The translations under genes were made by a program, and so were the position numbers. The notes under the pieces are model-generated. The model worked only from the letters and a program-made list of their open reading frames with translations. It searched no databases and was not told where the DNA came from. A DNA stretch of 64,000 nt from Undaria pinnatifida (taxonomy: Eukaryota > Sar > Phaeophyceae > Laminariales > Alariaceae), in the NCBI GenBank assembly GCA_012845835.1, contig JABAKD010000005.1, positions 1,399,075 through 1,463,074 of the forward strand, in the 5' to 3' direction. Below are positions 36,201-47,400 of the stretch, piece after piece; within the stretch, counting starts at the first letter, position 1, and each line of letters begins with the position of its first letter.

Positions 36201-36729
36201 AACTCCGCTCACAAGGAAGTAACTCACAAGAAATTCTGCCTCCAACATAAATGAGGAAGCCTAGCCACTGCCGCCCACAAGTATTAAGAGTATGCGACCT
36301 CTCTCTCTGTGTCGCTGGCCTTGACCCAAGTATAGAGACACAAGCGCTGCCACCACATGGCTTGACAGCAGGCGCTTTTAACACGCAGGCAGGGTGAGGC
36401 TAAGCTAATATCCCGGGGGCGTCGCACAAGTGGCAATGGAAGAACATAGCCTTTCACTCATAGTGTGGGGAGCGAGCGCAAATCTCGAGAGCATATTTTT
36501 TCTTGGTTTTCGAAGGAAAGAAAACCTCTTCAAAGAGGATCGGACACAAGAGTCCTGCGTATCATCGGGTGGTGCATGATCAATTTCTCAACACATTTGA
36601 CAACCAAGCAAGGTTACCAATCAATCAACCCCCACCCTGTTCTCATACACTTTTGTCCACTACTCTCAGCGCACGTGGGACCAATGAGCAGTGCCTTACA
36701 CATTTTCTGAATAGGTCAGGGGGCGTGCC

Positions 36730-37430
36730 ACGTCATGCCCGTGCGTTGTCATGAGACTGCCATGGTTCATGTGTCATGGCATCTTCATGGCAATGCCAAT
36801 GGGTCATTCGCCATTGGGGCATATCTGGAATGTTCATGGCACATCCCATCATTTCATGCTTATTGTATGTCCGTAGCATTACCACGCCATGGTATTGTGC
36901 ATGGCATTGCCGCGACATGTTCATGGAATATTAACCATACAACGTGCCATGCAGACCATGGGTGGATGCACCCTGGTCATTGAAGTCATCGTCCAACCAT
37001 GGTTGTGCATGGTAATGCCATGGAGATGTCCATGGTGGTGCCATGACAATGCGTGGTGCATCCATGCTTCACCATGAGTTGCGTCATGGTTCGTCCTTGG
37101 TGCATGAGTAGTACGCCATGGGATGTGCCATGACACGTTCATGGCACGTGTTCTACGTGACAAGTCATGGCACATGCCACGAACTAGCTGTGAACATACC
37201 ATCCACATGCCATGACATGGCATGCCATGAACATGCCATGACATGTCCATTACGATGGGGTCATGGTGCATCCATGGCATGCCTACGGGAATATGCCATG
37301 GCTGATCATGGCATGCCATCGCCATGGCTATGGCCTTGGCCTCGCATGTCCATGGCCCAAACACCATGGCACGTGCCATGGACACCACCATGGTTGTTCA
37401 TCCATGGACCAACCACGGATAGGTCGTGCA
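36730..37430. repeat. CATG-rich palindromic tract
   Basis: About 700 bp in which CATG, CCATGG, GCATGC and GGCATGCC recur every 10-20 bases on no fixed period. Because CATG is its own complement, both strands look alike and frames on both stay open as Met/His/Trp-rich text. I regard those frames as non-coding. Confidence 0.85.
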
Positions 37431-37439
37431 CCATCTACG

Positions 37440-37580
37440 GACATCTCGAGTCGTTCTAGCCCCCCCATTTTTTCTTCAACGAAATCGTCTGCTTCGAAAC
37501 CACCTCCCGGTCCTAACTCCTGAAAAATGCGGTGCCCTCGCGACCCCGACGTCGTCGTTCGACGGTCGTTTGTTTCCAAT
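37440..37580 (-). repeat. R3 repeat copy 1
   Basis: Shares 'ttcttcaacgaaatcg', 'cgaaaccacctcccg' and 'ctcgcgaccccgacgtcgtcg' with three other sites (38178-38300, 40315-40455, 62150-62270). Read on the minus strand it gives 'GHRIFQELGPGGGFEADDF'. Origin unknown. Confidence 0.65.
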
Positions 37581-38177
37581 GAAGAAAATCAGTGTAACCG
37601 CAGTTTTCCCAGGAAATCCCAAACTAGACTACGTTGCTATTTCCGCTCTGAAGAAGGGGCACCATCCATTGCCTAATCAGCGCATGGCAGGCACGACTGA
37701 GAAGGAATGCTTTCATCCGTTGCCTGATAGCCCTCGTTGATTCCCTCGAGTTTGAAATAAAACTTTCGATGAAGACTATGTATATTGTACTCACTTGTTT
37801 CAGCGGCTCATAGAGGCACTCACCGCGCGAGTGGCCTTCGGGGCGCTCCGGCCTCACGATGCGCGCCGCTATATTGGCCGGGCCTTGCTAACATTTAGGC
37901 TGCGCGAACGTAATATGTTCTTGTTGAAGATGATCTTTATTGAGATGCGCCTAGCTACGCGCGAGAGAGTCACCTCACAACTGAAAGATGACGGTCAAAA
38001 TAGAGGTGGCGCGACGATGGCAGCCTTAGTATTTTGCGCAGATACGAATGATTCTACGGTACCCCCCGCTCCAGAACCAGCGATATTCCTTAACGAACGT
38101 TTCATGGCTGCTTGAAACGAGGAAGGATGCTGTGAAAAAAACGATATCTTCATACTTCGAAGTACATTTTAATGTTT

Positions 38178-38310
38178 GCAAGAGACTACTGAACGACTAC
38201 GCCGGGGTGGCAAGGGGCATCGTATTTCAGGAGACACGGTCGGGAGCTGGTTTCAAGACCGGTGATTTCGCTAAAGAAAGTCGGGGGCGGGGGGGGGGGG
38301 GGGGGGGGGA
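38178..38310 (+). repeat. R3 repeat copy 2 (inverted)
   Basis: Reads 'VARGIVFQETRSGAGFKT' then 'GDFAKES' on the plus strand, matching copy 1 in frame. Ends in a poly-G run at 38288-38309. Confidence 0.65.
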
Positions 38311-38759
38311 GAGGGGCTACTACCGCAGAACGATATAGAACGACTGATATGTTGCTGATGATGTGATGCACTGATGGTGCGCGTTTTGTTTATGTTGAAG
38401 CAGTTCTTTCTACCCAACCACAGCGGCAGCGCACCCGGTATCCGTACCGACGGTGTACCCCCCAGATATACTGTACCAATAATGCGATGACAGTTCTATT
38501 GACTGTATACATACGCATTATTTGAATATTTGTCTACACTCTACTTATCATAAGAGGAGCAACTCGCGCCCCTCTCACACAACTTAAGTACGACTCGCCC
38601 CCCCTGACCCCTTCCCGCCCAAGGCCCGCTTCAGCATAGAAACAACGTTGACCTACGTTAGGGTACGGGTCAGCCCACCGTCGCCTTTGCTGCAGTTGAG
38701 TGCCGCAAAAATCGCTTCCGGAAGGAACAATCTCTTTTAACGCTCCCCCGGCATGGGTC

Positions 38760-39240
38760 ATATTTTCCACATCACATACAAAACATCCAACTTATAGCCG
38801 ATGCTTGGTCTTCCCGTGTGGGGAAAACAATACATCATGCAAAACGAAAATAGGAGAAAAACCCAACAAACACCTAACACAACGTTAAATAAATGAAGTT
38901 GATGACAAATCCACCGATGCAAAGCTCTACGGAAAACAGCTGCTGGTACGTGCCCCACACGCACCGTGAACAAAACATCCAACAGACATCTAATACAACG
39001 AAGCTTAGAGCAACGGACAACCAAACATCCCTCTCCGACGCATAGCCACTGTTTCTTGCTGTGTGAGGAGGACATACATCGTTCCATCGGAAACGGAAGA
39101 AAACCAGAGAAACGTTCAGCATGCATATTTAAACTCTTAAACCAAACAAAGGGCAACCAAACCGTCCGCCCCGGCATCTAGCCGATGCTTTTTTCTGTGT
39201 GGTGAGGGGATACATTGTACCATGGGCGTTGCGAGAAAAA
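38760..39240. repeat. Three diverged tandem units
   Basis: 'tagccgatgcttg', 'tagccactgtttc' and 'tagccgatgctttt', each followed by a 'gtgtgg.gagg..atacat' segment and 'aaaacc..gaaa' text, start near 38797, 39043 and 39180. The long Cys-rich minus frame across them is probably a by-product. Confidence 0.55.
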
Positions 39241-40314
39241 TGCAAGAAACACCCAATAGCACACGAAGGCTACAATAGTGCACGTGTTGAAGGAAGGAGC
39301 ATTAACTATCTCCCTCTGCGAAGAGCCCAGCACAGCTGCTCTAGGGTGGGAAACAGAAGAAAAAACACAGGAAACACGACGGCAAAGAAGCTCGCAACAA
39401 CACAGCAGAACCAAGCAATCCCTCCAGAAAAAACCCAGACAGATGTGCCTACGCGCGCTCAATAATGGAAACTACAACAGAGCCTCGTCCTCAAAACCCT
39501 TAGCAGCTGCTCCTATGTATGTTGCGCGGTGTCCCCCCAAGCGCACGCAATTCTTCTTCAAGGCGGGTACAATACACCTGATACGCAATCGCGCCACAAG
39601 GCTTGTCGCGAAAACCGCAAGCTGACTTGGACATAACAAGTCGTGTTTCACTACCAAACAATGTATAACGCCACCAATCGTCGGGTGTGTTGTCGGTTAC
39701 GTTATAGTACTAAAGAGAGGAAAGAGGAAGGGGAATTCGCTGTAACCCCCCCACTTAGCGCACATATACCCCCATGACACAACCGCTACACGTTTCTAAC
39801 AGTGATGGAACTCCCACGGCTAACCGTTTCCACTCCCTTCCTATCGAGATGACCCTCGCACCTTCATTGTAAGAGCCTCCCTAAAGACTACAGACGAGTT
39901 CGCCCCATATCCTCATGTCGAAAACACATGCACAGGTCCTCCGTTACTCTCTACGAAAAACGCCCCAACAACACGGTACAAAACCCATACTTCTACCTAC
40001 CTTGGCGCGCGTGCGCGCGACGTGCTCTGCAGTAGCCGCGATAGTTACCACCGTAGGGGGACGTAGACGGCTGAGCTTATACCCTACGCAGGTTTGTCGA
40101 TAAACTTCTGCACAGTATTTCCATAGGACAGAGAGTGTCGACGCACTCTGCTGATCCAATTTGTGGGAGCCTCTGGATCACACTGCCTTACAGCACATCT
40201 GTCACCGTTTTACGAAATCTGTCGGTGAAGGGAAGCGTGAATCTCGGACAAAAATATTTATCCGGTACCTCCCAGATAACGCTGGACTATTGAACACCAT
40301 AAAATCAGTTGCTA

Positions 40315-40455
40315 CGACCCGGAGGCGTTCTGCGGTAGCCCCCCCAACTTTTCTTTAACGAAATCGGCGGTTTCAAAACCAGCTACCGTGTCGTATCTCC
40401 TGCAATACGGTGGGTGTCCCTCGACACCCTCCCCGACGTCATCGACCGACAGACC
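40315..40455 (-). repeat. R3 repeat copy 3
   Basis: Shares 'tttctttaacgaaatcgg', 'ttcaaaaccagctaccg' and 'cctgcaatacggtg' with the other R3 copies. The reading frame is interrupted here. A following segment (40490-40590, 'agaagccatgaaacgttcgtt') also recurs at 62460-62540. Confidence 0.6.
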
Positions 40456-40659
40456 TTTTGCACACAACAAACTATATTGATACTATGTTTTCAATTGTAT
40501 CCTTCCTTGTGTCGAGAAGCCATGAAACGTTCGTTCAAACAAAATTGCTTGTTTTGGGGGGGGCTATCGCGGTAAGAATCAGTCACCGGTAACGCTAAAC
40601 AGAAGCACACTCTTGGGCCTGTCTGGTGGCTAAGCCTGGGCCTCATATGCACTCCAGAG

Positions 40660-40930
40660 TGGTTCTGACGAAGGCTACGGTACGGAGGGTACCCCCATTT
40701 TCCATGCCGAGTGTAAACCTCGAGTAGCTTTAAACCACTCGCACGTGTGGCGTTAAACCGCTCACGCGAGTCACTCTGTGCTAAGCGAAAAAAGCGACAT
40801 CACGTATGTATATAGGCATACTTTGTTGGCACAGCGTAGCAAACGTTTTCGCCGCGCGGTGTTGCCTGCTACCGCGAAGTCGAAACGCGCCAAAGCGCCT
40901 GAAAAGATTGCCAAAAGCAACGGAGGGTAG
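40660..40930. repeat. Diverged MITE-B/B2-like element
   Basis: Begins 'gacgaaggctacggtacggagggtacccccat', the MITE-B terminus, and carries 'ccactcgcac' and 'ctcacgcgagtcactctg'. Its second half ('ggcacagcgtagcaaacg...gctaccgcgaag') resembles 30680-30760. Confidence 0.55.
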
Positions 40931-41254
40931 CTACTCGCTCGCGGCCTAACAGTGCCCCCCTCCATCGTACCCTTGGCCTTCCCGCCCCCTCCGTCCATTC
41001 ACCTTCAAGTTAGAAGGTAGCAGGGACTGCTAGCTCAGCCTTTATAGTACACCACTAAAATAACAGCTCGCCACCCTAAGGGTTCGTCTGGCGGGCAACC
41101 CTTCTTCCACTTGAAAAAAAGCTTATTCAACATTGATTCGAAGTAGCCTGTCCCCCGAAAGCGAGGAAGAACTGGTAGAGAGGTTAGTACTGAACCTACG
41201 ACTTTCCCGACGGGCTGTTACCGCTCCCGTCTTACACGTTTGCAGGGGAAATGC

Positions 41255-41365
41255 TTTTCACCCTCGGCTGATCATGATTCGGATCGTCTTTGGTGCACTA
41301 CCATGTAGCATCTGCCAGGTCTTGGCGAATGCTGGTGGCCAAGAGAAAAGTGTCTCGTCAGCCAC
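41255..41365 (-). pseudogene. Decayed copy of SGNH-B exon 10
   Basis: About 60 bases downstream of the SGNH-B stop codon. The minus strand keeps TTCGCCAAGACCTGGCAGATG, then 'GTGCACCAAAGACGA', aligned with the 'H-Q-V-L-A-D-A' and 'QCSKDE' coding bases of exon 10. Frame and the catalytic Asp-His are lost. Confidence 0.65.
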
Positions 41366-41428
41366 GGTGTCGTTGCGGTGGGAGGTGGGCTGGGGTGCTG
41401 CATGACGTCGGTCGGAGATTGCTCTGAC

Positions 41429-44400
41429 CTACACGTCCATGGGGCAAAGTATCTCCGCCCACGGCGTATCGTAGTTGGGCTCGTCTTTAGAGCACTGCCT
41501 AATAGCATCGGCAAGGACTTGGTGAACGCCGGTGGTGAAGTGAAGCGAGTCCCAGAATATGTACTTCTCCGGGTCCTCGCAAGCCGTAGCGGACGGGTTA
41601 CCCTCGTAGCAGTTCTGGCAAGGCGAAGTCGAGTCTGCGCAAAGGTCACACTCCCCCTGACAACCTTCGGCACGCTCCGCCTGAGAAAAAATGGGCAAAC
41701 GTGTGATCTTGTTGTCGTTGTCGTTTACTCCGAAGTAGATTCTTGAGACACGGCAGGGGAAAATCTGGACGAAAAGTACGTTATTAGCGGGTCTCCGAAC
41801 CCCCAAACGCTACGGCGGGTATTGTACAGTGCTGCAGGACAGTACTTATGTTCGCCCTCGTATCATATCCGCTCTCTCGAAAGGTGAAGTGGAACCTGCA
41901 CAGACGTCACGCCCCCTCCCTCCCGGCCGCGATTAGCACTGCCTCCAAACACGCCTGCGAAGGTGTGTGCCACCTGCTACACCTTGTACACGTCATCGCT
42001 GCTTAGCCTTGTTTCGATTACGATATTATTGTTTGCATTTACTTGGGGCATAATTGGGCCTTTTGAAACAGCACAAAAAATGTAGCATCCTTTTTTGTTG
42101 AATACGTTTTGTTTTGCGTCAATTCTGTTTATTCTTAGGAACACCTTAACAGACAAAACTGAGCTAAATTCAACTAAAAAGCACGTACGGCATAAAAAAA
42201 CTAAAAACACACCTACGTCCTAAAAGTATAGAAAACTTATCACCGTTTAGGCCGAAAGGAGAAACATGAGTCACCTGGATTCCCATGACCTCAGCGGCTG
42301 TGTCGATAGCAAAATCGTACAGCAGACATGAGTCACTCAAGGATGCTCCGGAGCCACCAGTGATGCCCACATCGAAGAACACTTCGGGATAGTCAATGAT
42401 GGCCTGGCAGACGGTTTCAACAAAGGGAGAACAAGGCCAGCAGGCGAATCAGTCGCCACTCACCAATTGGATGCTTGGTACGATACCAATAAGCTATCAT
42501 GTTTAAACAATTTCAGTGGTCTTGCTACCATACGAATACAGGAACTGACTGGGAGTGGAGCAGTAAACTATTTAAAACATGTAACACTGCAGTCCATTAT
42601 AATACTTTTTGTGTTCCAGAAGTGGATGAAAGTATGCCCCGAATCAAGCACCGATGCCCACGTCGGAGAAAACACCAAGGCCTGGTAAACAATGGCCTCG
42701 CCGAAGGTCATCAAGGGGAAGATATTAAGGAAATCTGGCGGGTCATTCAAAACTCAACAACAGGATACATTAGCAATAAGCGAGCAATGCACATCATACC
42801 AGGAACACCCGATACCATAATTATTACGTTATTAAGTGAAACATCCAGCGATACCAGTATTATGGTGTAAGAACCAGCTTTCGCTTAACGTGGGAGAGGG
42901 TGGTCGACGTAAATTAATTCGCGCTGGTTAAACCCATAAATCTACTCCCACGATGAAGGAAGAACGCATACATACACGCAGCATAAGTCTCAGATCGGAT
43001 CACTCATAGATGTCTTAAGCCGTTGCCAAGTAGGCCCGCTCGTCCAAGCTGTCCCCGGTGAGGACGTGGATTAGATGCCTGTCGTCCACACTTGAGGCAA
43101 GGCGTGGACAGCCTGCTGATGGCTTATGCTCTCTTGGATTGTAGGACTGTGAATGTCTCTTTAAAACCACAGCCATGCACGGTAAGGGACGCACTCTTGC
43201 TCTACCGTGTGGCATGATGCGCAGCTGCTGATGAAACACGCCTCTTTGCGGTTTTGGGACGCGCGGGTCAATGCTCTCAAGATTACCGGCCATTCATGGC
43301 AGTGATTTCACCCCCAACTTACCGTAGCATGCTGTGTAACTGCCGATGAAAATTATGCTTTGCGTGTAGGGATGCGAGGGCGTCTAGAAGATTTTTACAC
43401 GACAACGACTACCCCCTCCCCTCCTCCCTGGATAAGGCATGCACCATCGACATAACTCCCGGCGGTGAGGCTGCAGATGTCTGTATGGTTAGCATTTGAG
43501 GGGTAGCGCCGACTAACAGCTGATGAAAGATGCTGACCGATAGCTCAAACGTTTTCTTTGCAGGAAAGCATTGAACGGTAGCACAGCAGTTGCGTTATAC
43601 CTTTATCAATCGCACATTCTCCAACCCGGCCCCTGGGGTATCTATCCTATAAATATGCCGCTGTCAGTTGCCAGATAGGCTGGGGTTCCAACCTCACCGC
43701 GGTGTGGCTGTACTTGTCTATGTTCCACACATTTGCGGGTGGTGTCGACCAACGCCTGATGAGTCATATCCTCTTTTGTATTGCAGGGATGAGAAGGTAT
43801 ATTGTCTCAAGCGAGGCTAGTTGAACACGAAAAAATAATACCCCCTCCCGCTCGGATAAACTGCCTCCGCTATCTCCTAAACTCACCGCGGTGAGGTTGT
43901 AGAAGTCGATGGCCCGCACTTGGGGGTAGGCGTCGACCAACTCCTGATGAAAGATGTTCCCTGCGATGGCCACCTGATCCAATAAATCACCCAGTCCGCT
44001 CTCCGCGGCACCCTGCAAAAATGGTATCACGGTGCAAGCAACGGAAGCATGGAAACACGCGTTGCGCTGAGGCATTTACGCTAGGGGGAGGCACGCCCAC
44101 GTTTGCTGAGGGGGACACATGCTGATAATAGTACCAATAGCGCGCTATTCATACACAAGCTTGGGTAGTGTGCGCAGTCCTTCATGGCTATCCGCTAGGG
44201 CAAAAACAGTGCCATCGGGGTAGACCAACACCGACGTGAACTCTCTAGCGATACACCGTGATACACACTCCACTCACGGGAAAGCCTTTGGGCGATGCCG
44301 AATTGGCGAGTAGGATCCTGCCCGTCACTCCGCGTGCAAGTAGCCTTTCGATCCCCTCCTGCCAAGCGGCGACGACTTCCTGCACCATAGAACACGGGTA

Positions 44401-47400
44401 TTCGGGGGATATGTAGCGTAAGCGGGCAGTGAGGGACACATGCCACTAGTAGTGCGATGATACAAGTGCACTCGATCGTTCTGAAGACCCTTTGTTAATC
44501 GTTCATTCAAAGAAACGCTACCACCAACGGTATGGGTGGCGGGACATCCCTCTATAGTGCGGTAGGGGTTGAACGCACTTTTTGGGCCCAACGTTTGTGA
44601 GCAGTTGAGCTCCTCAAGCGTGGAGCTAAGGGTTGGCATGTAAAAATTACGCGTAGGTTATGTTTAATAGGACCAGCGCGGAGAAATGCGGGTCGAGCTT
44701 CATGAACGAGTTATTTTCTTCGAAGTCTTGGCGCGAAATATCGGAATATTTTACGTTACGAGCTCAGAATGCAACCCAAGCGTGGGATGACCCAGAGATT
44801 TTGGGGCAGCAGTATATGGCGAAGCCAGTTTCCAATTTCGTCGGAATTCCTTCCATTTTTTGGTTGTGTAGGGACACTGGTTGTGCTGGATGTAGATGGC
44901 TGGAAATGGAAATGTCAGTTTATTAATGTGAAGGGTACAACCATTCTGTATGATCGGAGAGTCGATGCTTGAATTCAAGATGTAGATGAATGGATGAGAG
45001 GATGGATGAATGGATGGATAGATGGATATGTGGATGGGTGGATGAATGGATGGATGATTGGATGAATGGACCAATGGATGAATTGATGAATGATGACTAA
45101 ACGACTGAAACGAACGAACGAACGAGCGAACGAACGAGCGAACGAACGAACGAAGAAACGAATGCATCTACATAACTGCATGAATGAACGAATGGACGAG
45201 CGAAATAGTCAAGGGAAATATGAATGAAGAATACATGAATGAGTTTGTCAACGATCAACCCTCACCCTGATCATGGGCTCGAAAGTAAGCGACGGGACCC
45301 CATCCACAATTTCGAAGACGTTTTCGAATGCAACCGGGTCGACGTATCCATCTCCCCCAAGCCCGTACCGGTTCAACGCGGCCAGCACCCTGCCCGGCTC
45401 GTTGTTACCTATCACGATGACGTGCGTGTAATCTGTCCACCACACAAGGCATATCCAGGACATGCAACGACGAGTGGGATATAGCGGGTGCTTGCAAAGA
45501 CGGGCGAGCACGGGTAGTCACTGACAAAAGCCCGTGAGCTCGCTGGACACCATGGTTAGCGAATAATCGGATGGCGGAGCAATGGCTAATTCACTGCCGT
45601 GCTACGTACGATAGATGTCGCACGTTTCCGGCTAAACATTTTCGTTATCGACGAGGCTCCTTAGCCAAAAATGGTTGAAAGCAAAAATTGGCATTAGTTT
45701 GTGTGTTGCATTACGTTTTTTTGTATACCCAGGCTGTAGGCCGTATACTTGTTTGGGCATCGGGTTGCGCATCCGTTTTTACCAAACCCGAGGTTTTAGA
45801 CGGGGTATTGGGCTTCTCATGCGCGCGGAGCCTCAAAAAAGGAAAGGGTTCAAGTGTGCCGTACCATGTGTCCGCTGTTGCCTTTGGCGCGTTTGTAGCG
45901 GCAAGGTCATTCCAAACAAAAAAAATGCGCAAACTTGGCTGGTGGTGTAGTTTTTTAAAGGTAAAACTAGCAAATATAAAACATTGTCTGAATTTCGGGA
46001 CTCCTTAGCCCTCCATCGCTGGAACGTCACTTTTTTTTTTTCATTTTTTTTGTTTTGATTCACACCTAGGCCCCCTGAGATTATTTATATCGGGTCGCAC
46101 TTTCATCTTTACCGAAACGACATCTTCAGGGTGGTACAGAGCTCGTCATCAAGTGATCAACGGCAGAGAAAAGATGTCGCACATCCACACCGCAGCTTGC
46201 GTCGGATGCCGCTAATGTTAGCCCAATATTAGAACATTTTGGGGAGCCCTACGTCTGGGCCATGGGGTTCTGTTCATCGGGTTTCCTTCTCAAATTTGTC
46301 CCAAAACAAGGTTTTGGGGGGAGACATAAGAGCTCCCGTTCGGGGAGGACCGATAGAAAGGCGAGTGCACCGTGTTATCAAGGCGATGCATTCACCCAGG
46401 ACAACAGGTTGTACAATGTCCTGTACTGTAGTGACGGTGTGTACCAGTCAATATTCCCGGCAGTTTAGCGGACACCGCCACTACTGTTGTTGTACAATAT
46501 ATTTTTCACTACAGCGGGTGCGCCCCGATTTGAGAGCTTCCAGGATCAAAGCATTCGGGACTTAAGACGGGTCAAATCGGCATCTATGTCCCGCCTAATA
46601 CCAAAAACTACGTATTTTCCATTACAGATGAGATCAAGGTGTATTTAAGAGCGCTTGTTTTGGCTTGTCTTGTCACGAGGCGCTCTTGAATTGGGATGCC
46701 CACTGACCCGCTGCAATGAGAATCGCGGGTTGCAGTCGTGCCCAGTGAATTCGCTGTCACCATTCAGGCAATAGGCACCTAGCAACGCGATATAGGGGAT
46801 ACGCCCACCGTACTGCTCTAAAGGTAGCTCACCGAGGGTTTCGTCCGTGTGGTCGAGGACATCGCTGATGTACCGAGTGATTTGATCGCTCAAAAACTGC
46901 GGAGAGATATGGTGGCAAGCGGCAAGCGTCAACACGGGGGGGGGGGGAGGGGGGGGAGGGTCACAAAGAGAGGCGTAAACGGTAGTTATGGTTTCATCCG
47001 GGCTATCGAGCGCATCGCGGAAATACCGAGGGATTTAGTTACAAATCATCACTTTTGCGAAATAAGAATATGCCGAATCCGACGGTTTGGGTTCTCTTTG
47101 AGGTCCACTTACATAGACCAAAAACGAGAGATTTTTCGATAGGACATCCGCTGTCCAGGAAACGCCTGCAGCAAGTACGAGCACTAGAACGCGATGCGTG
47201 TGGTCGTGCAGCTTCCACCTTCGCACTTTGAGCACACCCCCTTGCCGGCGTTCCGGGCTGCTCCGTGTGACCGATTCTGGAATCGCCATTTTGTTTCCGT
47301 CTTTTTGATCCCTCTAAATTCCAAAAAAAAGGGGCTAAATAGTGCCCGTCATTCAATAAACCTTTTGACCAAAAAGCGCTACCTCTCTAGATATCGTTGC

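Noticed and set aside
36921..37391. Met/His/Trp-rich frames on both strands
   Set aside because: Product of the CATG palindromic tract, which lacks stops on either strand.
38758..39177. A 139-codon Cys-rich minus frame
   Set aside because: It spans three diverged tandem repeat units and shows no domain.
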